Under the pieces are notes generated by a model, which worked only from the letters and a program-made list of their open reading frames with translations, did no database searches and was not told the origin of the DNA. From Acinetobacter pittii (lineage in GTDB: Bacteria; Pseudomonadota; Gammaproteobacteria; Pseudomonadales; Moraxellaceae), in NCBI RefSeq assembly GCF_034067285.1, contig NZ_CP139286.1:1798001-1862000 (forward strand): DNA of 64,000 bases. The letters are read 5' to 3'. This document shows positions 32,502 through 42,219 of the stretch, piece after piece. How positions within the stretch are numbered: position 1 is the stretch's first letter; each line of letters begins with the position of its first letter. The position numbers were made by a program, and so were the translations under genes.

Positions 32502-34703
32502 TTAAAAAATGAAAGTTGTAGAGAACTGAGCTGCACGTGGATTACCTAAGAATAAATAGTCATCACCCATAAATGCACCTACATCACGCCAATATTTCTT
32601 ATTAAATAAGTTATCAATGTTGAATCTAAAAGTTGTGTCATGCCCAGCAAAATTTGTTTTATAAGCAGCACCAATATTAAAGACGCTATAGCCACCTACT
32701 TTTGCAGTTCCCTCTTTATTTGCATATTTACTGCTACTGTATTGCATACCACTCAGTAATCTTAACCCTTCAACAGAAGGTACTTTATAAGATAATTGCG
32801 CAGTTGCACGGACTTTTGGAATATTTTGAGTTTGATGACCTTTGTAGCTGTCACTATCAATATCAACAAGACGTGATTTGGTGTATGTAATGCCAGAGCT
32901 TACGTCAACTGTATCGGTTAGAGCACCAGTTAAACCTAACTCAATACCTTGATTGTGTTGTTCACCTTGTTCAACAAAATCAAAAGATCCATCTGCATTT
33001 ACTTTGCTGTATTGATTATCTTGCTTTAAATCAAAAATAGCTGCTGTTAATAAGAAGTTGCGTATTTGCTGCTTAATCCCAATTTCATATTGTTCAGAAT
33101 TTTTAGGAGCAAGAACTTCTAGGGCATTATTAGCAAACCATGGTGCTTCACCACCATCTGATAAACCTTTGGCATATGAAGCATAAAGATTAGTCGTAGC
33201 AGTTGGGCTATACATGAGCGCTAATTGCGGTAAAAACTTATTTAAATCTGTGTCTCGGCTTTGCTGCCCATCTGGATCATAAGCTTGTTCATCAAGGCGA
33301 ATAAGTTTTCCACCTAGTAACGTTGACCATTGATCATTAAATTGAACTCGGTCAGATACAGTAAATGCTGTCTGATCACTTTCTAAGGCTTTATAGTAAT
33401 TTCTTAAGTCAATCTGAGCTGGTACATAATCCTTTGTCTCTTCATAAATATTACCGGTTCCAATAGGATTAAGCTCCATTGAGTTAGAGTTATAGCGCTC
33501 CAATGTTTTATAAGTATGTTGTATTTCAAAAGCGATTTTATGCTGAATATTGCCAGTGTTAAACTGACCATTTAACCCAGCAGAAAACTGGTTAGTAATA
33601 CGTGTATCATCTGGACTACGGAAATCGTAAATACCGTAATTACCATCTTTATCAAACGTATTAATTTGACAAACTCCATCACTATAACAAGCCCATGGAA
33701 AAGCGCTATAATCATCTATCACAACACGGCTTTGAGATGCACTTAAGCTACCATTCCATTGATCATTAAATGCGTATTGATATTTTAAACTCGCATTTAT
33801 ACTGTTGTTTACAACAGGTTTACTCCAAGACTGATAACCCAACAAACGGTCTTGATCTACATTTGTTGGTACTTGTCCATCAAGCAGTTGATAACCCGGT
33901 ACGGAGCGTTGGCTTTGATGCTGAGCTTCAATATCAAATAATAATTTAGAGCGATCATTAATTTTCCAGTCTAAAGCTACTGAACCAAACTCACGTTTAC
34001 CATTTGCATGGTCAACATTTGGATGAATACTTTCATGCGCTAAATTGATTCGATAGCCAAAATTGTCATTAACAAAACCACCTACATCCGTTGCCAGTGT
34101 ATAGCCACCTTCTGAATTTGCATCTACAGTAATGTTTTTAATATTGGCAGGTCTTTTGGTTACATAGTTAACAACGCCGCCCGGAGTCGACATTCCGCTT
34201 TGAATTGCAGAAATACCTTTTAAAATTTCAACTTGTTGTTTATTTTCTAAAGCAATATTTTGCTCACCACGTATGGTGTGACCGTTAATGAGATAACTTG
34301 AACCTAAATCGAGTGCAAAACCTCGTGCTACAAAGTTTGGATAATAGCCAATAGCAGCGTAGCCATCTCCCAATGAAGAGTCATTTTTAATAACATCGGT
34401 TAGAGTTTTTGCGTGTTGATCTGCTATGCGTTCAGAAGTAATTGTTGTAATAGATGCCGGAACCTTCTTTACATCACCAGTTTGAAAACCAGATAAATTA
34501 ACTTTCTTTGATGTGTATAGCGCATCATTATTTTGGGTGGCGTTCACAGTAATGGTTGGGAGCTGGGAAACCTCCGCTTCATTTGCATAGACGACAGATG
34601 TTATGAGTGCAATAGATGAAGCCAATGCTGTTTTAGAGCATGTCATGAAGTGAAGATTTAACGAACGTCTTTCCATTGAATAACTACCTGCCATACCGTG
34701 CAT
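32502..34703 (-). CDS. TonB-dependent siderophore receptor
   Basis: The 733-residue outer-membrane receptor has an N-terminal signal region (hydrophobic TALASSIALITSVVYA), a TonB box-like stretch after cleavage (LPTITVNAT), a plug domain (about residues 75-190, with GGVVNYVTKRP) and a C-terminal 22-strand barrel ending TTFIF with a terminal phenylalanine. FhuE/FoxA/FpvA-class features point to a hydroxamate-type or mixed siderophore, but the ligand is not readable. No strong Fur box was found in the 500 bp upstream; one weak ATAATGATAAG-like half-site lies near 34.83 kb. Several in-frame ATGs make the start uncertain by up to 20 codons. Confidence 0.88.
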   Translation of the reverse strand: MHGMAGSYSMERRSLNLHFMTCSKTALASSIALITSVVYANEAEVSQLPTITVNATQNNDALYTSKKVNLSGFQTGDVKKVPASITTITSERIADQHAKTLTDVIKNDSSLGDGYAAIGYYPNFVARGFALDLGSSYLINGHTIRGEQNIALENKQQVEILKGISAIQSGMSTPGGVVNYVTKRPANIKNITVDANSEGGYTLATDVGGFVNDNFGYRINLAHESIHPNVDHANGKREFGSVALDWKINDRSKLLFDIEAQHQSQRSVPGYQLLDGQVPTNVDQDRLLGYQSWSKPVVNNSINASLKYQYAFNDQWNGSLSASQSRVVIDDYSAFPWACYSDGVCQINTFDKDGNYGIYDFRSPDDTRITNQFSAGLNGQFNTGNIQHKIAFEIQHTYKTLERYNSNSMELNPIGTGNIYEETKDYVPAQIDLRNYYKALESDQTAFTVSDRVQFNDQWSTLLGGKLIRLDEQAYDPDGQQSRDTDLNKFLPQLALMYSPTATTNLYASYAKGLSDGGEAPWFANNALEVLAPKNSEQYEIGIKQQIRNFLLTAAIFDLKQDNQYSKVNADGSFDFVEQGEQHNQGIELGLTGALTDTVDVSSGITYTKSRLVDIDSDSYKGHQTQNIPKVRATAQLSYKVPSVEGLRLLSGMQYSSSKYANKEGTAKVGGYSVFNIGAAYKTNFAGHDTTFRFNIDNLFNKKYWRDVGAFMGDDYLFLGNPRAAQFSTTFIF

Positions 34704-35219
34704 AATTTGAAGCGCTAGAAGTAACTACTGAGCCTATTTTTAGCCACGCAAGAATACCGCTACATATATTGAGAAACAACTTATTCTGTATTTTTTCGAT
34801 TAAGTGAATGTGATACAACTTTTATGGGCTTATCATTATATAAATTTCATGTATTTTCTTAGAAATTGGCGCTATAACTTTTTAAGCATTACCAAATATT
34901 CAAAATAAACTTAAGCTAAAAATGGTACTCAACAGGAGAAATAGAACAGAAAAATAATGTTGTTAAATTAGCTTACTGATTTTAAATACTATTAATTATT
35001 AAGTTAAGACAAAGGAAGTGTTCGATCATCGGTAAAAATATCATTAAATCGAACAAAAGGACGTAATCTCACTAGAATCGAATTTTAAAATTAGAAAAAA
35101 TGAAGGGTTAGGAATTTAAGGACATGCTCAGGATTGAGTGATATTTAAAGTTTCATTCTTTTTTCTATCCAGCATATCTAAAAATTCCTCGTTTTTGTCT
35201 GCAAAATGATGGAAGAAAT
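34704..35219. other. Divergent promoter region, TonB receptor and MHS transporter
   Basis: 516 bp without a credible gene. It must hold the promoters of both flanking genes. A weak Fur-like half-site lies near 34,830-34,840. GGAAG before 35220 is the transporter's ribosome site. I see no clear hairpin. Confidence 0.4.
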
Positions 35220-36506
35220 ATGACATACACTCAGGAAGAAAAACGTAGCAGAATACGTGGGATTGTAGGCGCAGCCTCTGGTAATTTAGTTGAATGGTTC
35301 GACTTTTATATCTATGCAGTATTTGCTGCCTACTTTACTCAAGCTCTAACTGCACCAGATATGGATAGTACGACTAAATCTATCTATGTGTGGGGGGTAT
35401 TCGCTGCAAGCTTTTTTATGCGTCCTATTGGTAGTTGGGTATTTGGGCGTATTGCAGACCGGCATGGTCGAAAAAAATCGATGGTCATCTCAATTTGTCT
35501 TATGGCTTTGAGTTCTTTTTTATTTGCAGCCCTACCTACTTATGACCAAGTTGGCTTATTTGCCCCGTTTCTTTTGCTGGTAGTGCGTTTACTTCAAGGT
35601 TTATCGGTTGGGGGGGAATATGGCGCCGTAGCAACATATATGAGTGAATTGGGTTTAAAAGGCCAACGTGGTTTTTACTCGTCTTTCCAATATGTCACCC
35701 TATCTGGTGGTCAATTACTTGCCAGCTTACTCGGCGTAATTTTATTAACATTTTTAAGTGAGCAACAATTACATGATGGCGGTTGGCGTATTCCATTTGT
35801 TATTGGTGGTTTTGCCGCAATTTTATCTTTACTGGCACGTAGCCGCTTAGAAGAAACACTTTCACATCAAGACAGCGAACGAAAAGAATCTGGGAGCTTA
35901 AGAGAGCTCTTTAAAAAGCATTGGAAAACTTTTTTATTGGTGGTGGGTTATACCTCGGCTGGTTCATTAACGTTTTATGTAGAAACTGTTTATTCAAAAA
36001 CCTATTTAACCAATTTAGGAATGGACGGAAAAACCGTTGGTTATATCATGACCTTCGCACTATTTGTCTATATGTGTGCTCAACCTGTATTTGGCTCAAT
36101 TTCGGATCGTATTGGGCGACGTTCTTCAATGCTGGCATTTAGCTTATTATCTGCGATTTTTATCTATCCAGTCATGGCCATTGGGATGCCTAATTATATA
36201 GATTCGCCGATTATTATTGCCTTGCTACTCATTTTTATGATGATGATTCTGAGTTTCTATACCTCTATTAGTGGTTTGGTAAAAGCAGAAATGTTCCCAC
36301 CTCATGTACGAGCTTTAGGTGTAGGGTTTTCTTATGCTGTAGGGAATGCGCTGTTTGGTGGTTCTGCACCTTCGGTTGCCTTGCAGTTCAAAGCCGCTGG
36401 AATTGAAAACACCTTCTTTATTTATGTGATTGTCATGCTCATTATCTGTTTCTTGTGTAGCCTTGCGCTTCCTAAAAAACCCGATTATTTAGAACATGAT
36501 CATTAG
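35220..36506 (+). CDS. MHS-family MFS transporter, alpha-ketoglutarate permease-like
   Basis: The 428-residue permease has 12 membrane helices and metabolite:H+ symporter hallmarks: GNLVEWFDFYIYA in helix 1, GRIADRHGRKKSM after helix 2, RLLQGLSVGGEYG in helix 4 and the DRIGRR motif in the second half (SDRIGRRSSM). KgtP, ShiA and ProP are relatives; the N-terminus is closest to KgtP-type dicarboxylate carriers. The substrate is not determined. It is followed by a strong terminator. Confidence 0.85.
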   Translation: MTYTQEEKRSRIRGIVGAASGNLVEWFDFYIYAVFAAYFTQALTAPDMDSTTKSIYVWGVFAASFFMRPIGSWVFGRIADRHGRKKSMVISICLMALSSFLFAALPTYDQVGLFAPFLLLVVRLLQGLSVGGEYGAVATYMSELGLKGQRGFYSSFQYVTLSGGQLLASLLGVILLTFLSEQQLHDGGWRIPFVIGGFAAILSLLARSRLEETLSHQDSERKESGSLRELFKKHWKTFLLVVGYTSAGSLTFYVETVYSKTYLTNLGMDGKTVGYIMTFALFVYMCAQPVFGSISDRIGRRSSMLAFSLLSAIFIYPVMAIGMPNYIDSPIIIALLLIFMMMILSFYTSISGLVKAEMFPPHVRALGVGFSYAVGNALFGGSAPSVALQFKAAGIENTFFIYVIVMLIICFLCSLALPKKPDYLEHDH

Positions 36507-36518
36507 AAAATAAAAGAT

Positions 36519-36558
36519 AGATATTCTTCTAGAGATTTTTTTAGAAGAATATCTTTTT
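36519..36558 (+). terminator. Terminator after the MHS transporter gene
   Basis: AGATATTCTTCT (36519-36530) and AGAAGAATATCT (36543-36554) form a perfect 12-bp stem followed by TTTT. Confidence 0.9.
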
Positions 36559-36690
36559 AAAATAATAAGAAATTCATTTTTATTCTGTATCTTATAGCTG
36601 CATAGTGCATCCAACTTATTTAATTCACTAAAAGTAACTAGTTTTTAATGTTCTTGATCCATATGAATCAATTTTTTTGATGGGATAAAA

Positions 36691-38037
36691 ATGGAAAACG
36701 AAAAATCCCCTTTACCTGAAAGTATTATTCAAGTCACCTTCTGGCAAGCTTTTTTATTTTGGCTCAAGCTTGGTTTTATTAGCTTTGGCGGGCCAGCTGG
36801 ACAAATCGCTGTGATGCATGAGGAACTCGTTGAACAAAAGCGCTGGATATCAGAAAAAAGATTTTTGCATGCCCTGAACTACTGCATGTTGTTACCCGGT
36901 CCTGAAGCACAGCAGTTAGCAACCTACATTGGTTGGCTTATGCACAGAACTGCTGGAGGATTGGTTGCAGGGATTTTATTTGTATTGCCCTCTTTATTTA
37001 TTTTAATTGGGCTATCTTGGGTTTACATAAAATTTGGAGATGTTCCTGTTATTGCGGGTATTTTTTACGGGATCAAGCCTGCCGTTACCGCAATTGTCTT
37101 TCATGCAACATACCGTATAGGTAGCCGTTCACTTAAAAATAAATTTTTATGGTTCGTCGCAATTGCTGCGTTTTTTGCCATTTTTGTCTTAAAGCTTCCT
37201 TTCCCGCTTATCGTATTATCAGCTGGTATTGCTGGCTATTTAGCGAGTAAAAAGTACCCAGAACTTTTTTCTTCAGTCGCTGGACATAGAGCCAGCCAAA
37301 AAGATTATGGCCGAGCATTTATTGATGATGATACCCCAACGCCAGAGCATGCTAAATTCCATTGGTTGCGGTTAGCTAAACTTATTTTTGTGGCAATCGT
37401 TTTATGGTTATTGCCAATTTTAGCTTTAGGTACATATTTTGGGTGGTATCACTCTTATACCCAAATGGCTTGTTTTTTTACCAAAGCTGCACTGCTCACA
37501 TTTGGAGGTGCATACGCTGTTTTACCTTACGTTTATCAAGGTGCTGTAAATCATTTTGGATGGCTTTCACCAACTCAAATGATTGATGGGCTCGCTTTAG
37601 GTGAAACTACACCTGGCCCACTCATTATGGTGGTTGCCTTTGTTGGTTTTTTAGGGGGTGTTAATCATTCATTACTTGGACCCGAGCATCTATTTTTTGC
37701 TGGAGCACTTGGTGCTGTCATTGTAACTTGGTTTACTTTCCTTTTCTCATTTGTCTTTATTTTTGCTGGTGCACCCATTATTGAATCTACCCATAATGAA
37801 ATTAAGTTTACCGCACCACTTACTGCCATTACCGCTGCTGTGGTTGGTGTTATTTTAAATCTGGCATTATTTTTTAGTTATCATGTGTTATGGCCAGAGG
37901 GTTTTTCAGGACACTTTGATGCTGTCGCAGCCATCATTACTGTAGCTGCATTCATTGCTTTATTCCGCTTTAATATTAACGTGCTGTATGTGATTTTTGC
38001 ATCAGCGCTGATTGGACTAGCCGTCACTTTCTTTTAG
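36691..38037 (+). CDS. chrA: Chromate transporter ChrA, two-domain form
   Basis: The 448-residue protein has two homologous CHR halves. The first carries GFISFGGPAGQIAVMHEELV and ALNYCMLLPGPEAQQLATYIGW; the second (from about residue 255) carries LLTFGGAYAVLPYVYQ and GLALGETTPGPLIMVVAFVGF. These paired FGG and PGP motifs define long-chain chromate efflux proteins. Eleven or so membrane segments are expected. It stands alone between terminators, without the chrB regulator common elsewhere. Confidence 0.9.
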   Translation: MENEKSPLPESIIQVTFWQAFLFWLKLGFISFGGPAGQIAVMHEELVEQKRWISEKRFLHALNYCMLLPGPEAQQLATYIGWLMHRTAGGLVAGILFVLPSLFILIGLSWVYIKFGDVPVIAGIFYGIKPAVTAIVFHATYRIGSRSLKNKFLWFVAIAAFFAIFVLKLPFPLIVLSAGIAGYLASKKYPELFSSVAGHRASQKDYGRAFIDDDTPTPEHAKFHWLRLAKLIFVAIVLWLLPILALGTYFGWYHSYTQMACFFTKAALLTFGGAYAVLPYVYQGAVNHFGWLSPTQMIDGLALGETTPGPLIMVVAFVGFLGGVNHSLLGPEHLFFAGALGAVIVTWFTFLFSFVFIFAGAPIIESTHNEIKFTAPLTAITAAVVGVILNLALFFSYHVLWPEGFSGHFDAVAAIITVAAFIALFRFNINVLYVIFASALIGLAVTFF

Positions 38038-38072
38038 TTATTTATTGATTTAGTTTTTTAATTATCCATAGA

Positions 38073-38113
38073 CACAGCCGAACAATGATATTACTGCTCG
38101 GCTGTTTATATTT
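38073..38113. terminator. Terminator between chrA and azoR
   Basis: ACAGCCGA and TCGGCTGT arms (38074-38081 and 38098-38105) enclose a roughly 16-nt loop, extended by further partial pairing. TTTATATTTTT follows on the plus strand. Confidence 0.75.
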
Positions 38114-38722
38114 TTAACCTGCTAATTGTGCGATTTGTGCTGCTGCATTATCTAAGGCAGCTTGACGTGCTTCTGGGCCGAAAGCGATACCTTCTGCGCG
38201 CACAAAAGTAATATCAGTCACACCAATAAAATTGAAAAACGCTTTAATATAAGTTTCTTGATAGTCTAAAACTTCGGTTGGTGAACCTGCCGAGTACACT
38301 CCACCACGCGAAGAAGCAATAATAATACGTTTCCCCTCTACTAAACCTTGAGGACCGTTTTCCGTATAACGGAAAGTTTTCCCAGCAATAGATAGGCGGT
38401 CAAGCCACGCTTTTAACTGTGATGGAAAGCTAAAGTTATACATAGGTGCGCCAATCACAACGATATCTGACGATAAAAACTCATCCAAATATTGGCTGTT
38501 TCGTGCAACACGTTGTTGCGCTGTTTCATTATTAGGTTCCACCCCTTGCCATGCTAAAAACTCGGCATCAGACAAATGAGGAATTGGCTCTAAAGCCAAA
38601 TCATGATGAATAATTTCTACATCTGGATAAGCTGTGCTGAGCTGACGAATAACAGATGAGGTGAGTTGGCGGCTAACAGATTGTTCACCCAAAATACTTG
38701 TGTCAATTTGAAGTAGTTTCAT
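38114..38722 (-). CDS. azoR: FMN-dependent NADH-azoreductase
   Basis: The 202-residue flavodoxin-fold enzyme reduces quinones and azo compounds by two electrons. It starts KLLQIDTSILGEQSVSRQL (FMN phosphate region at DTSILGEQSVSRQ) and has PMYNFSFPSQLKAWLD (about residues 94-109), the AzoR flavin-binding motif, and SSRGGVYSAG. It is divergent from an HxlR-family regulator gene, the usual arrangement for quinone-responsive azoreductases. Use in quinone detoxification is likely. Confidence 0.9.
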   Translation of the reverse strand: MKLLQIDTSILGEQSVSRQLTSSVIRQLSTAYPDVEIIHHDLALEPIPHLSDAEFLAWQGVEPNNETAQQRVARNSQYLDEFLSSDIVVIGAPMYNFSFPSQLKAWLDRLSIAGKTFRYTENGPQGLVEGKRIIIASSRGGVYSAGSPTEVLDYQETYIKAFFNFIGVTDITFVRAEGIAFGPEARQAALDNAAAQIAQLAG

Positions 38723-38744
38723 CGTTTATACCTACAGTATAAAA

Positions 38745-38770
38745 TTGTTACTTGAACTAATTATGTTACT
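38745..38770. promoter_or_regulatory. Direct repeat in the azoR-HxlR divergent promoter
   Basis: GTTACT occurs at 38747-38752 and 38765-38770, 18 bp apart, each within a TTGTTACT/TATGTTACT context. It is a candidate site for the adjacent HxlR-family dimer. The whole divergent region is only 95 bp. Confidence 0.4.
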
Positions 38771-38817
38771 ACTATTATTCTTATGCACAAGAAGGCACAT
38801 TTAGGGAACCAAGTAAT

Positions 38818-39204
38818 ATGACTGTAACCATACCTCATGATTTACAAAGCTCAGATTGCCAAAGAGTCAGCCAAGTTCTGGCTAGAGTTGGTGAAAAATG
38901 GAGCATTCTTATTGTAATGACACTTGCATCACGCCCTCATCGATTTTCTGAAATAAAGAGAAATATCAATGGAATATCACAGCGTATGCTCACATTGTGT
39001 TTGCGTGGTTTAGAAAGAGATGGATTGGTTAAACGTACGGTCTATCCTGTAGTTCCACCGCATGTTGAATATGAATTAACACCTTTGGGCCATTCACTTA
39101 CAGAGCCTGTAATTGCTTTAGGCCAATGGGCACAGCAGCATATCGCGGATATTGATGCGGCAAGGGCTGCATTTGATGCAACTCAAGATAAACCAATTAC
39201 ATGA
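38818..39204 (+). CDS. HxlR-family redox-type regulator
   Basis: The 128-residue protein is a winged helix-turn-helix of the HxlR class (VGEKWSILIVMTLASRPHRFSEI, then GISQRMLTLCLRGLERDGLVKR). A cysteine shortly before the first helix (SSDCQRVSQ, residue 14) is at the position of the redox-active cysteine in YodB/QorR-type quinone sensors. It is divergent from azoR, so it probably represses azoR until quinones or diamide-like agents modify that cysteine. The regulatory mode is inferred from relatives. Confidence 0.85.
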   Translation: MTVTIPHDLQSSDCQRVSQVLARVGEKWSILIVMTLASRPHRFSEIKRNINGISQRMLTLCLRGLERDGLVKRTVYPVVPPHVEYELTPLGHSLTEPVIALGQWAQQHIADIDAARAAFDATQDKPIT

Positions 39205-39209
39205 GATGC

Positions 39210-40064
39210 TTAACGTAATTGTGAAGGACTTATGCCATAAAACTGTTTAAAGCGATGGCTTAAATGGCTCGCTGAACTAAAACCACATACAAGAGCAACA
39301 TCTTGTAAAGAAAGTTGAGATGACTGAATTAAACCTTTTGCCTTAGTTAAACGCCTTTGCATGACATACTGGTGAGGCGCCATATTCATAGATTGTTTAA
39401 ACATATGGGCAAAATGATATTCGCTTAAATTCACAACATTTGCTAAATCAGACAAAGTTAATGCTTGGTCTAGATGCCCTTCAATCCAGTCTTGAATATA
39501 TTTAAGTTTATGAGGTGCCAGCCCACCTTTAATGACGGGTTGCTGCCACTTCACATTGCTATATCTTCGAATTAAATGATTGAGCAATAAGCTAGCAGTG
39601 GTACTCATCTGTAAATGGTTTGCTGAATCTTTCCAATCACAATCTAATAGGAAAAACTGATATAACGCTCGAATCCGCTCATCGTCATTGAACACCACTT
39701 CATTTAGTTCAATTTGATTGGGTTCTTTGTCCCATATTTTTTCAGCAACATCACGCAAATGTTGGTCGGTATAATACAAATGAACGAATTTAAGCCCACC
39801 TCGTATATCCCAAGTCGACTCCTGATGTTCAGGCAATAAGCAAAAACGACCCGGCCCACCGCCATTTTTCCAGCCCGCAGGTGTTTTTTGATAGCTTTCA
39901 TAGCCATCTTGAATATACAGACTTAAAGTGTGGTGATCGCTACAGACACTTACACGATCTTGCTGATTAGACCAAAATGCAAGTTGCATATTTTCATCAA
40001 GCACCACAGTTTCGTGAAGCTTGGCTTTAGATTGCTGTAGCTGTTCTAAAGTTTGATAGGCCAT
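39210..40064 (-). CDS. AraC-family regulator divergent from a DMT exporter
   Basis: The 284-residue protein has an N-terminal cupin-like sensing region and a C-terminal double helix-turn-helix (LSDLANVVNLSEYHFAHMFKQ and LSLQDVALVCGFSSASHLSHRF). It ends 5 bp from the HxlR stop (convergent) and its start is 166 bp from the DMT exporter gene on the opposite strand. Control of that exporter is the simplest guess. No effector can be named. Confidence 0.83.
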   Translation of the reverse strand: MAYQTLEQLQQSKAKLHETVVLDENMQLAFWSNQQDRVSVCSDHHTLSLYIQDGYESYQKTPAGWKNGGGPGRFCLLPEHQESTWDIRGGLKFVHLYYTDQHLRDVAEKIWDKEPNQIELNEVVFNDDERIRALYQFFLLDCDWKDSANHLQMSTTASLLLNHLIRRYSNVKWQQPVIKGGLAPHKLKYIQDWIEGHLDQALTLSDLANVVNLSEYHFAHMFKQSMNMAPHQYVMQRRLTKAKGLIQSSQLSLQDVALVCGFSSASHLSHRFKQFYGISPSQLR

Positions 40065-40230
40065 GCAAAATTAAAACGAATCTCATTGAGCTTAAGTTAA
40101 CCATATTCAGCAAAATTGAGCTAGTTTAGTTCTATAAAAAACGCAAGATCTTGCATGTAGAACACAAGAATATATACGTGAAAAATTATGCATTCCTAGA
40201 TACTTAAGCTTGGTAATCGAGGATGAACTT

Positions 40231-41148
40231 ATGAATATTTTACTCTATGTTGCGGTGGTGTTGATTTGGGGAACAACATGGATTGGAATTGCCGTTCAGA
40301 GCCATTATGCAACGCCTGTCGTCGCAATTTTATGGCGTTTTGCCATTTCAGCCTTATTACTTTGGGTTGTTTTACTATTTTCAGGAAAATTACAGCGAAT
40401 TGCTTTAAAAGATCATTTGTTTTGTATGCTACAAGGCCTTTGTGTTTTCGGCCTAAACTTTATTTGTTTTTATACCGCCGTTAAATATGTAAATAGCGGT
40501 TTAGAGTCCGTCATTTTTTCGATGGCTGTTTTCTTTAATGCCATTAATGCGCTTATCTTTTTTAAGCAAAAACCTTCACCAAATTTTGGACCAGCTGCAC
40601 TTTTAGGTTTAGGTGGCATCGTTTTACTCTTTTGGCATGATCTCATAAATAGCCAATTTAATGCACAGTTATTATTAGGTATTGGCCTATGTGCTGTAGG
40701 CACTTACGGTTTTTCTTTAGGAAATATGATCAGTGTTAGACATCAAAAACGTGGTCTAAATATCTTTTCCACAAACTGTTATGCGATGACTTATGGATCA
40801 TTAGTGATGTTAAGTTTAGCTTTATTTACTGGCCAAGATTTAATGCCTCCAATGAATTTCCCATTTTTAAGTTCGGTACTTTACTTGGCTGTATTTGGCA
40901 CAGTTATTGGATTCTCTGCTTATTTTTCTCTGGTTGGGAGAATTGGTGCTTCAAAAGCAGCATATAGCACGTTGCTCTTCCCCTTAGTTGCTCTAACTGT
41001 TTCTACCTTCTTTGAGGGATATGAGTGGACCTTAAACGCTGTATTTGGAATTTTATTAATCTTACTTGGCAACTACCTAATGTTTAGTAAGTTTGAAATT
41101 GGAAAAAAGTTATTTAATAATCAAAAAAATTGTGAGAAGCAGGCATAA
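40231..41148 (+). CDS. DMT-superfamily exporter with EamA domains
   Basis: The protein has ten hydrophobic segments in two EamA repeats. Motifs include VVLIWGTTWIGIAVQ at the N-terminus and LAVFGTVIGFSAYFSLVGRIGASKAAYSTLLFPL in the second half (quoted short as GRIGASKAAYSTL). The frame opens at TTG 40210, but ATG 40231 has GAGGA seven nt upstream and is preferred, giving 305 residues. Members export amino acids, purines or other metabolites. The substrate is unknown. Confidence 0.83.
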   Translation: MNILLYVAVVLIWGTTWIGIAVQSHYATPVVAILWRFAISALLLWVVLLFSGKLQRIALKDHLFCMLQGLCVFGLNFICFYTAVKYVNSGLESVIFSMAVFFNAINALIFFKQKPSPNFGPAALLGLGGIVLLFWHDLINSQFNAQLLLGIGLCAVGTYGFSLGNMISVRHQKRGLNIFSTNCYAMTYGSLVMLSLALFTGQDLMPPMNFPFLSSVLYLAVFGTVIGFSAYFSLVGRIGASKAAYSTLLFPLVALTVSTFFEGYEWTLNAVFGILLILLGNYLMFSKFEIGKKLFNNQKNCEKQA

Positions 41149-41162
41149 AAGCCTGCTTTTTA
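41138..41162 (+). terminator. Terminator at the end of the DMT gene
   Basis: AGCAGGC (41138-41144), loop ATAAAA, GCCTGCT (41151-41157), then TTTTTAT. The stop codon of the gene lies in the loop. Confidence 0.88.
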
Positions 41163-41178
41163 TAAATCATAATTAATT

Positions 41179-42183
41179 TTAGCAGCTCATTTTTAGCATC
41201 AACTCGAAATCTTTTAAAGCCGCGGCTGCTGTAGCTAAGGGTGCAGATGCTCCTCCACTTACAACAAGCTCACCCATTTCTTGAGTTAACACCCGAATGC
41301 ATTTATTAGAACCTTGTAGATGAGCAAAAGGATGATGTGTTGGAACTAGCCTTAACTCAACACCTGTTTGAATTTGCTGATTTTTATTATGAATAAAACC
41401 CACCAAACGAGGAATTAGATTTTCTTTTTTCCAATCACGAATATGATCAGCAGTCACATGACTGATTCCTTGTCTTGGAATATCTTGAATTTTTACATCA
41501 GCTCCCAAAACAGTATTTGCCAATATCGTAATTTTGGCAGCGGTATCCCATCCATCTACATCGAAAGAGCTGTCAGGTTCTGCAATCCCTTTTGCTTGAG
41601 CTTTTCCAAGAGATTCTGCAAACGCACATTCATGTTGCAACATATCATTCAAAATAAAATTTGTGGTTCCGGTAAAGACACCTTCTATTTCTAAAATTTG
41701 ACAGCCAGCCAAGTTATATTCAAATAAATCAACAGTTGGTAAAGCTGCAGCAGTCGCACCACTAAAAAATAGTTTTTTATTGTGCTGATGTGCCAAGTTA
41801 ATTAATTTTTTACCATCTACGACTAGAGCACCTTTAGATACTGCAATCGCATTCATGTTATGTGTTAAAGCATAATTTAAATAAAATAGTCCTTTTCCAC
41901 CTGTCACATAGTCACTTGGCCCTGTCTCAATAATGACATCTGCTTGAACCTGTTGTAAAAACTTTTGCTCAGTTAGGCCTGCTTGATACTGTGTTTTATC
42001 TAGCCACTTGGCAGCTTGTAAACCTTCTTGATCAATTAAGCCTGATGATGAGTTGCAGACACCCATTAAACGGGCATCAATTTGATATTTTTGTTGATAG
42101 TATGCCGATCGATTTAAAAGAAGCTCTGCAATTTGTTGCCCAATCCGTCCAAAACCACAAATTGCCACATTAATTCGCTTCAT
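41179..42183 (-). CDS. Homoserine dehydrogenase-like protein without ACT domain
   Basis: The 334-residue protein has an N-terminal Rossmann domain (ICGFGRIGQQIAELLLNR, residues about 8-25) and the catalytic domain with GVFTGTTNFILNDM and SFDVDGWDTAAKITILAN, which match homoserine dehydrogenases. It ends near residue 334, whereas the classical threonine-regulated enzyme carries an additional C-terminal ACT domain (about 430 residues). It is not in a threonine operon. It may be a secondary homoserine dehydrogenase or act on a related semialdehyde. The cellular role is uncertain. Confidence 0.8.
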   Translation of the reverse strand: MKRINVAICGFGRIGQQIAELLLNRSAYYQQKYQIDARLMGVCNSSSGLIDQEGLQAAKWLDKTQYQAGLTEQKFLQQVQADVIIETGPSDYVTGGKGLFYLNYALTHNMNAIAVSKGALVVDGKKLINLAHQHNKKLFFSGATAAALPTVDLFEYNLAGCQILEIEGVFTGTTNFILNDMLQHECAFAESLGKAQAKGIAEPDSSFDVDGWDTAAKITILANTVLGADVKIQDIPRQGISHVTADHIRDWKKENLIPRLVGFIHNKNQQIQTGVELRLVPTHHPFAHLQGSNKCIRVLTQEMGELVVSGGASAPLATAAAALKDFELMLKMSC

Positions 42184-42219
42184 ATCGCTTTCTCAAAAAT
42201 TTATATGGTTTAAATCAAA

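Noticed and set aside
34704..35219. Fur box upstream of the TonB receptor
   Set aside because: Only a weak half-site (ATAATGATAAG-like near 34.83 kb) was seen, over 100 bp from the start; not enough to annotate.
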